This document shows, one piece after another, positions 58,912 to 64,000 of a stretch of 64,000 bases of DNA. This DNA comes from JBAXAB01 sp037142735. GTDB lineage: Bacteria; Patescibacteriota; Minisyncoccia; Phycocordibacterales; CAIZLB01. Every line of letters begins with the position of its first letter. Positions within the stretch are counted from its first letter, which is position 1. The stretch is from NCBI GenBank assembly GCA_037142735.1, contig JBAXAB010000001.1, positions 1-64,000 of the forward strand, given 5' to 3'. The translations under genes and the position numbers were made by a program. The notes beneath the pieces are model-generated. The model was not told the DNA's origin. It did not search any database and was given only the letters and a program-made list of their open reading frames with translations.

Positions 58912-58917
58912 TATAAT
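58912..58917 (+). promoter_or_regulatory. Extended -10 box, predicted leaderless start of the 58924 gene
   Basis: TGA-TATAAT ends 6 nt before the ATG at 58924. Confidence 0.55.
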
Positions 58918-58923
58918 GCTGAC

Positions 58924-60210
58924 ATGTCGGCAAAGTTCTCGGACATCATTCCTCCAAATAAGCGTACTATCCGTAATGTACCCCTCACCATTAGCGTCGC
59001 TGATGAGCCAAAGCATGTTAAACATGCGACTACCCAAAAACACGCAAAGGAACTAATGAAGATTGTAGATAAGGAGGAAAAGTCTAATCGTTCTAAAACT
59101 ATTTGGGTTGTGGCCTTTGTCTTTGTCTTAATTCTTGCCTTTATTATTATTTCAAAATTTTCAACAGGTACAGTATCGATAGTGGCAAGCAATAATCCAA
59201 TACCTGTACAAATGAATATTCGACTTTCCCACAATGCGACTAGTACGAATTCAGCAGACTACGATGTCGTCACGATGTCGGTAAGTGATAATATACCTGA
59301 ATCTGCTATCCAAAATGCCACGGGGACAGCTGCCTTGGGTTCAAAAGCCAAAGGCACGGTTATTCTGTACAATAATTTTTCATCATCTGCCCAAATTCTT
59401 CAAAAAAATACTCGTTTAGAATCTCCGGACGGTAAAATATTTTTTATTACTGACAAAGTGACCATTCCAGGACAAACAACTAGCAAAGGAAGTACCATCG
59501 CTGGCACAGTATTAGCTAAAGTCGTAGCACAAAAAGAAGGGTCTTCTTACAACATTGGAACCAAAGATTTTACACTGCCTGCTTTGAAGGCAACTCCTCG
59601 TTACAAAACAGTCTACGCCAAGACAAAAGATTCTATTGACGGTGGCACTAATACTAATTCAAGGCTGGTGATAGATCCCGGCACCTTACAAAATCTACAG
59701 GATTCGCTCTTGGTTAATGCCAAAAAACAAATTGACGCTCAAAAATCTGATGATTACCTCATAGTTCCTGGTGGAACACAAAGTACACTGCATATCAACG
59801 GAACAAGTACTGCTACTTTGGATGTTTCAACCCTGTTGATTAAAAAGTCAGATTTGGCAGTTCAGATCCAGACTCACAATAATCTAGACATAAATTTATC
59901 GCCTGATAACATCAAGAATCTTCTTGTTGGTACTGCTGACCTGAACCTCTCATTACCTGATGGGGTCAAATTAAACAACATGGGCGCTGATCCTGTTTCT
60001 ATCGGACTAAATGGAACCACAACCATTTCAAGTGATCTATCGAGCGACGTAATTACAAAAGAACTGTCTGGTCTGAACTATGATATAGCCGAGAAAGATC
60101 TAAAAAATAAAATTGGAGTGGAGGCAGTCAATCTGGAAATTTGGCCTTGGTGGGTTAAAAACTTTCCTACAAATCCGAATCGAATAACTGTAAAAATTGA
60201 AAATAACTAG
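58924..60210 (+). CDS. Membrane-anchored protein with baseplate J-like region
   Basis: This 428-residue protein has a cytoplasmic N-terminus of about 60 residues, one membrane helix (about residues 58-77) and a long extracytoplasmic beta-rich region. The part around ALGSKAKGTVILYNNFSSSA, QILQKNTRLESPDGKIFFIT and TSKGSTIAGTVLAKVVAQKE resembles the baseplate J-like domain that is often annotated in CPR membrane proteins. In phages this domain is structural; here the link to a contractile apparatus is unproven. It may be a surface scaffold. Confidence 0.55.
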   Translation: MSAKFSDIIPPNKRTIRNVPLTISVADEPKHVKHATTQKHAKELMKIVDKEEKSNRSKTIWVVAFVFVLILAFIIISKFSTGTVSIVASNNPIPVQMNIRLSHNATSTNSADYDVVTMSVSDNIPESAIQNATGTAALGSKAKGTVILYNNFSSSAQILQKNTRLESPDGKIFFITDKVTIPGQTTSKGSTIAGTVLAKVVAQKEGSSYNIGTKDFTLPALKATPRYKTVYAKTKDSIDGGTNTNSRLVIDPGTLQNLQDSLLVNAKKQIDAQKSDDYLIVPGGTQSTLHINGTSTATLDVSTLLIKKSDLAVQIQTHNNLDINLSPDNIKNLLVGTADLNLSLPDGVKLNNMGADPVSIGLNGTTTISSDLSSDVITKELSGLNYDIAEKDLKNKIGVEAVNLEIWPWWVKNFPTNPNRITVKIENN

Positions 60211-60237
60211 CGTTGTGGTATCATAGAAATCCGTCCA

Positions 60238-60459
60238 ATGACAGAAAATAAAAATATTAAACAATACGTAGAAGGGGTAGTAATCGAAGCTCTTCCTAAT
60301 ACGCAATTCAAGCTTCAGATTAATGGCACAAATGAGGAAATAAGGGCTTATATGAGCGGTAAAATGAAACAGAACCGTATCAAAGTTTTTGTGGGAGATA
60401 GGGTCTCGGTTCTTTTGGATCAGTACGGAAGTACCCATAGAATCGAACGAAGAGTCTAG
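60238..60459 (+). CDS. infA: Translation initiation factor IF-1
   Basis: This 73-residue OB-fold protein (EGVVIEALPNTQFKLQINGT, AYMSGKMKQNRIKVFVGDRV) matches IF-1 in length and motifs and stands at the conserved place ahead of rpmJ-rpsM. IF-1 binds the ribosomal A site with IF-2 and IF-3. It is the first gene of the ribosomal-protein/rpoA cluster in this window. Confidence 0.95.
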   Translation: MTENKNIKQYVEGVVIEALPNTQFKLQINGTNEEIRAYMSGKMKQNRIKVFVGDRVSVLLDQYGSTHRIERRV

Positions 60460-60518
60460 CAATTTACTACAGATTCCCAGTTCCCCTGATCAATTAACAA
60501 TTATTCACCAAAAAAGGC

Positions 60519-60547
60519 TTTACTTCTTATTTTAAATATAGTAGTAT
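60519..60547 (+). promoter_or_regulatory. Promoter upstream of rpmJ
   Basis: TTTACT (60519-60524), 17-nt spacer and TAGTAT (60542-60547). The leader of about 40 nt contains repeated AATGGTTTT/AAAATGGTTT units just before the rpmJ start. Confidence 0.55.
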
Positions 60548-60592
60548 ATTCCTCACTGTTTAAAACAATGGTTTTTAAAATGGTTTAAAAAA

Positions 60593-60709
60593 ATGCGAGT
60601 CAAATCATCCGTAAAGAAAAAATGTGCTAAATGTAAGGTAGTCCGCAGAAAGGGCTATGTGTATGTTATTTGTAAAGCAAATATCCGACACAAACAGCGC
60701 CAAGGTTAG
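60593..60709 (+). CDS. rpmJ: 50S ribosomal protein L36
   Basis: This 38-residue reading frame (MRVKSSVKKKCAKCKVVRRK onward) has the four-ligand zinc pattern of the C+ form of L36: CAKC, C and H in VICKANIRHKQRQG. It is very basic and lies between infA and rpsM, as in most bacteria. No Shine-Dalgarno; an A-run precedes the ATG. Confidence 0.95.
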   Translation: MRVKSSVKKKCAKCKVVRRKGYVYVICKANIRHKQRQG

Positions 60710-60743
60710 ACTTTATTAAAATTAAAAATTAACGATCAATTTC

Positions 60744-61121
60744 ATGCGAGTTCTAGGTATTACAATTCCAGATGACAAACGAATAGAAATGGGCCTTACC
60801 GCCCTTTACGGTATCGGACGATCTCGTGCTCACAAGATCTTGACACAGGCTGGCGTTGATTTCGCAAAACGACCAAAAGATCTTTCAGCAGATGAGGAAT
60901 CTAAAATTAAGACACTTATCGAGGACTTAACCCTAGAAGCTGACCTTAAACGAGAGGTAGGTTCAAATATCAAGCGATTAAAGGATATCAAGAGCTACCG
61001 TGGTTCTCGACACGCACGACGCCTTCCTGCAAGAGGTCAGCGAACCAAGACTAATGCCCGAACGTTAAAGGGTGTTAAGAAGACCATGGGTTCAGGCCGA
61101 AAGAAGGAGACAAAGAAATAA
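60744..61121 (+). CDS. rpsM: 30S ribosomal protein S13
   Basis: This 125-residue protein has the helix-two-turn-helix (ALYGIGRSRAHKILTQAGVD) and the conserved RRLPARGQRTKTNARTLKG C-terminal tail that reaches the decoding centre. It is of typical length and in canonical context between rpmJ and rpsK. Confidence 0.97.
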   Translation: MRVLGITIPDDKRIEMGLTALYGIGRSRAHKILTQAGVDFAKRPKDLSADEESKIKTLIEDLTLEADLKREVGSNIKRLKDIKSYRGSRHARRLPARGQRTKTNARTLKGVKKTMGSGRKKETKK

Positions 61122-61148
61122 TAATTAATAATAAATAAAGAAAGACCA

Positions 61149-61571
61149 ATGGGTAAGACAAGAATTGTAAAAAAAGAAGATAGCGCCGAAGCAAGAAAGG
61201 CGGCAAACGCAGCAAGCAAAAAGCGAGTTGACGTGGGCATTTTGAATATTCAATCAACATTCAACAATACAAAGATTGTCCTAGCTGACCCCAAAGGTAA
61301 CACTTTGACATGGTCATCGAGCGGAAGCCTAGGCTTCAAGGGTGCCAAGAAAGGTACTCCTTTTGCGGCTGCAAAGATCGCAGAAGTCCTCGCTGACAAA
61401 GCGATTGCCATGGGCATGAAGGAAGTGTCGGTTGTGGTTAAAGGTGTCGGATCTGGACGAGAGTCTGCGATCCGAACTTTTATTTCTAAGGGAATTACTA
61501 TTTCGGCTATCAAGGATGCAACACCTGTACCACATAATGGTTGCAAGCCTAAAAAGCCAAGACGAGTTTAA
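61149..61571 (+). CDS. rpsK: 30S ribosomal protein S11
   Basis: This 140-residue protein has a basic N-terminal extension and the S11 core STFNNTKIVLADPKGNTLTW, then SSGSLGFKGAKKGTPFAAAK, and ends with DATPVPHNGCKPKKPRRV. It contacts the 16S platform. Canonical position after rpsM. Confidence 0.97.
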   Translation: MGKTRIVKKEDSAEARKAANAASKKRVDVGILNIQSTFNNTKIVLADPKGNTLTWSSSGSLGFKGAKKGTPFAAAKIAEVLADKAIAMGMKEVSVVVKGVGSGRESAIRTFISKGITISAIKDATPVPHNGCKPKKPRRV

Positions 61572-61583
61572 TTATATAAATAT

Positions 61584-62204
61584 ATGAAAATAGGTCCAAA
61601 ATATAAAATTGCACGACGTCTAGGAGCTCCAATCTTTGAGAAAACACAAACTCAAAAGTTTAAGATGCGTTCCGAGAGTGGTGAAAAAGGTGCTAAAGGA
61701 AAGGGTGGAGGACGAGGCGCTAAAAGCGACTTCGGAAAGCAATTGATTGAAAAGCAAAAAGCTAGATTTACTTATGGTATTTCAGAAAAACAATTTTCAA
61801 ATTACGTTAAAAAAATAATCGAAAAAAAGAGCCATACTCCTGCAAATGACATTTATGCAGCTCTTGAAACAAGACTCGACAACGTAGTCTTCCGCGCAGG
61901 TCTTGTCTCAACAAGACGCCTTGCACGACAAGTTGTCTCTCACGGTCACATTTTATTGAATGGTAGAAAGAATGGTATTCCATCTGCAGTTGTAAAACCA
62001 GGTGATAGTATTTCTATCCGAGAAGGTAGTCTTAAAACTGCTCTTTTCGTTACCCTTGATGACAAAATTAAAAACGCAACTACTCCAATATGGCTTGCAT
62101 GGAAAGCAGACGAAAAGAAAGCATCGGTTCTTCGAGCTCCTTCAATAGAAGGTCAGGAACTCATGTTCGATTTAGGTGCGGTTATAGAATTCTATAAGAG
62201 ATAA
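61584..62204 (+). CDS. rpsD: 30S ribosomal protein S4
   Basis: This 206-residue protein has the N-terminal S4 part (ARRLGAPIFEKTQTQKFKMR), a Gly/Lys-rich loop and the S4 RNA-binding domain (TRLDNVVFRAGLVSTRRLAR, QVVSHGHILLNGRKNGIPS). The N-terminal Cys zinc motif of some S4 proteins is absent. Canonical position between rpsK and rpoA. Confidence 0.96.
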   Translation: MKIGPKYKIARRLGAPIFEKTQTQKFKMRSESGEKGAKGKGGGRGAKSDFGKQLIEKQKARFTYGISEKQFSNYVKKIIEKKSHTPANDIYAALETRLDNVVFRAGLVSTRRLARQVVSHGHILLNGRKNGIPSAVVKPGDSISIREGSLKTALFVTLDDKIKNATTPIWLAWKADEKKASVLRAPSIEGQELMFDLGAVIEFYKR

Positions 62205-62230
62205 TATTTAAATTAAATAATAACAAAGCC

Positions 62231-63214
62231 ATGTCAAACAACAATATTCTATTACCATCTAAACCAAGAGTCGTTGAAGAATCAGCGAATATCGGACGAT
62301 ACGAAATCGACGGTCTTTATCCTGGTTACGGGCACACATTGGGTAACTCTCTCCGAAGAATCATCCTTTCATCACTTACAGGAGCGGCTATAACAAGTGT
62401 GAAAATTAAAAGCGTTAGTCACGAATTTTCAAGCATTAAAGGCGTAAAGGAAGACGTTATTAACATCATTCTTAATCTTAAAAAATTCCGTTTCTCTATC
62501 TCATCTGATGAGGTTCAAACGGTGACTGTCAAAGTAAAGGGTGCTAAAAAAGTAACAGGTGATGACCTTAAATTGCCCGGACAAGTTACATTAGCAAATC
62601 CTGACATGCCCATCTGTACAATCACAGATAAGGACACTGAATTTGATGCTGAATTTACTATCGAAAAGGGAATTGGTTACGTACCAAAGGAACTTTTGAA
62701 AAAAGATCGTGTAGAAATCGGTACAATTCACCTTGACGCTGCTTTTTCACCAGTTGTACAGGCAAACTACGATGTAGAACAAATGCGAGTAGGTGATCGA
62801 ACAGACTTCAACAAATTGAAATTGTTTATCCAGACTGATGGAACTATTTCTCCAAAGGAAGCTCTAGAAAAATCTATCGAGATCATGATCACACAATTAA
62901 AGGCCATTGTTGGCTTCAAAGAAGACGATCTAGAAGACTTCAAAAAAGCAAAGACAGAATCTGTTTCTGAAGAAAGTGAAAAGCACGAAGCAGAGGACAA
63001 CGAAGCTATGTCTGAAGTATTAAAGACTCGCATCGAATCTTTGGAATTGTCGAACCGTACAATGAACTCGTTGGTATCGGCAAATATCCGAAGTGTTGGA
63101 GGCTTGATCAGAAAGAAAGAGAAAGATATCCTTGAATTCGAAGGAATCGGAGCAAAAGGCCTTGATGAAATTAAGGACGTTTTGAAGGGTATGGGACTTT
63201 CACTTAAAGCATAA
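62231..63214 (+). CDS. rpoA: RNA polymerase alpha subunit
   Basis: This 327-residue protein has the N-terminal dimerisation domain (GYGHTLGNSLRRIILSSLTG, FSSIKGVKEDVINIILNLKK), an acidic linker and a C-terminal HhH domain (IESLELSNRTMNSLVSANIR, EFEGIGAKGLDEIKDVLKGM). Length and order are typical. It is cotranscribed with rpsD and rplQ. Confidence 0.97.
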   Translation: MSNNNILLPSKPRVVEESANIGRYEIDGLYPGYGHTLGNSLRRIILSSLTGAAITSVKIKSVSHEFSSIKGVKEDVINIILNLKKFRFSISSDEVQTVTVKVKGAKKVTGDDLKLPGQVTLANPDMPICTITDKDTEFDAEFTIEKGIGYVPKELLKKDRVEIGTIHLDAAFSPVVQANYDVEQMRVGDRTDFNKLKLFIQTDGTISPKEALEKSIEIMITQLKAIVGFKEDDLEDFKKAKTESVSEESEKHEAEDNEAMSEVLKTRIESLELSNRTMNSLVSANIRSVGGLIRKKEKDILEFEGIGAKGLDEIKDVLKGMGLSLKA

Positions 63215-63247
63215 TTAGCAACTTATTATTACTATTACAAAACTGCC

Positions 63248-63598
63248 ATGAGACATCACAACGCAAACCGAAAACTAAAACGAGAACGAAATCAGCGACG
63301 AGCATTGTTGCGCTCTCTTGCGCGTGAACTTTTCCTTCGTGGAAAAATCACAACAACTGAGGCCAAAGCCAAAGAAGTTCGTCCATTTGCAGAAAAACTA
63401 ATCACCAATGCTAAAGGTGCTACTTTAGCTGCACGCCGATTGGTTGCTGGAAGAATGTCAAATAATATCATTGTCGGCAAGTTAGTTGATGTTATTGCTA
63501 AGAAATATGAAGACAGAAAGGGTGGATATATCCGAATTATCAAAATGAATCGACGTCCTTCAGACGGTAGCAAAATGGCCGTTGTTGAGCTAGTATAA
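63248..63598 (+). CDS. rplQ: 50S ribosomal protein L17
   Basis: This 116-residue protein begins MRHHNANRKLKRERNQRRAL, has RELFLRGKITTTEAKAKEVR, and a C-terminal GGYIRIIKMNRRPSDGSKMA motif, all diagnostic of L17. Canonical position after rpoA. Confidence 0.97.
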   Translation: MRHHNANRKLKRERNQRRALLRSLARELFLRGKITTTEAKAKEVRPFAEKLITNAKGATLAARRLVAGRMSNNIIVGKLVDVIAKKYEDRKGGYIRIIKMNRRPSDGSKMAVVELV

Positions 63599-63612
63599 TT
63601 CACATCAAATTT

Positions 63613-63957
63613 ATGAAACACGTAATTGACGCAAAAAACAAAAAGATCGGCCGAGTATGCTCACAGGTAGCTATGATTCTTATGGGTAAAAACGCTCCTA
63701 CATACGAAAGAAACAAAATCCCCGTTGTTGAAGTAGAAATCATCAACACTTCAAAAGCTGATATTTCTAATACAAAGAAGGATGAAAAGACGTATCGAAC
63801 ATACTCTGGATATCCAGGTGGACAGAAGAATGAAAAACTTGCTGATCTTGCAACACGAAAAGGTCATTCGGAACTTTTCAAGAGAGCAGTTTACGGAATG
63901 CTTCCTTCAAACAAATTACGCTCAAAAATGATGCTTAATTTAAAAATTAGCGAGTAA
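63613..63957 (+). CDS. rplM: 50S ribosomal protein L13
   Basis: This 114-residue protein has HVIDAKNKKIGRVCSQVAMI, RTYSGYPGGQKNEKLADLAT and the conserved VYGMLPSNKLRSKMMLNLKI end. It lacks some 25 residues common in longer L13 proteins, notably the N-terminal extension. It follows rplQ, and the next start is probably rpsI. Confidence 0.95.
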   Translation: MKHVIDAKNKKIGRVCSQVAMILMGKNAPTYERNKIPVVEVEIINTSKADISNTKKDEKTYRTYSGYPGGQKNEKLADLATRKGHSELFKRAVYGMLPSNKLRSKMMLNLKISE

Positions 63958-63981
63958 TACTTATTATAAATTATCAAAACT

Positions 63982-64000
63982 ATGTCAGCAGAAAAAAACA
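63982..64000 (+). CDS. rpsI: Partial gene at window end, probably 30S ribosomal protein S9
   Basis: Only the first six codons (MSAEKN) are visible. The assignment to S9 rests on the usual rplM-rpsI gene order, not on sequence. Confidence 0.45.

Noticed and set aside
1..64000. Alternative genetic code (TGA as glycine)
   Set aside because: TGA ends several well-conserved genes, for instance at 1322-1324 and 49868-49870.

Overview
The window looks like a chromosome segment of a Candidate Phyla Radiation bacterium (Patescibacteria, most likely a Parcubacteria/Paceibacteria lineage). The evidence is indirect: an AT-rich background, compact genes, an alanyl-tRNA synthetase without its C-terminal domains, many membrane-anchored proteins rich in Ser/Thr/Asn of the kind common in CPR genomes, a pilin-like C-terminus on a large anchored protein, a free-standing membrane protein resembling the N-terminal part of CPR VirD4/TraD-type proteins, and almost no Shine-Dalgarno sequences. 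TGA is used as an ordinary stop codon, so recoded CPR lineages (code 25) are unlikely. I see no rRNA, tRNA, CRISPR array or insertion sequence.

Layout. 0-10 kb: cell-envelope and small accessory genes (DUF4105 protein, MazEF-type toxin-antitoxin, AlkD-like protein, GIY-YIG, YgjP-like peptidase, LytM peptidase, a 660-residue anchored protein, DoxX, CapA, GT2). 10-12.4 kb: rRNA pseudouridine synthase, then two divergent GC-rich transcription units unlike their surroundings. 12.4-21.6 kb: BaiN-type flavoprotein, a seven-gene ECF sigma/MacAB-like efflux operon, Mpl, EVE protein. 21.7-27.8 kb: two tandem 1000-residue surface proteins. 27.8-36.4 kb: NRAMP transporter, TruB, a second ECF sigma with a DUF5667 protein, G6PDH, histidine kinase, nucleotidyltransferase, MltG. 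36.4-39.3 kb: small accessory genes, a putative structured RNA and a repeat family. 39.3-51.7 kb: YchF, a GC-rich unit of unclear coding capacity, LeuS, HARE-HTH protein, second MltG, MnmA, two nucleases, PepF. 51.7-55.4 kb: polysaccharide genes. 55.4-55.9 kb: a GC-rich small-ORF unit. 55.9-60.2 kb: AlaS and two surface/assembly-like proteins. 60.2-64 kb: the conserved infA-rpmJ-rpsM-rpsK-rpsD-rpoA-rplQ-rplM-rpsI cluster, cut by the window end.

Two global signals stand out. First, fifteen genes start only 6-7 nt after a good -10 hexamer, which predicts leaderless mRNAs. Second, four GC-rich units (10.9-11.6, 11.6-12.36, 40.5-41.13 and 55.37-55.86 kb) share an architecture: sigma70-type promoter, a GTTCTT-like (boxA-like) motif just after the expected transcription start, a long inverted repeat in the leader, and a strong GC-rich hairpin at the end. 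The three with a visible ORF also have an A/C-rich tract directly before the ATG. One of the four encodes a recognisable DUF5069 protein, two encode unknown small proteins, and one may be a structured RNA. This set is my best candidate for an undescribed system.
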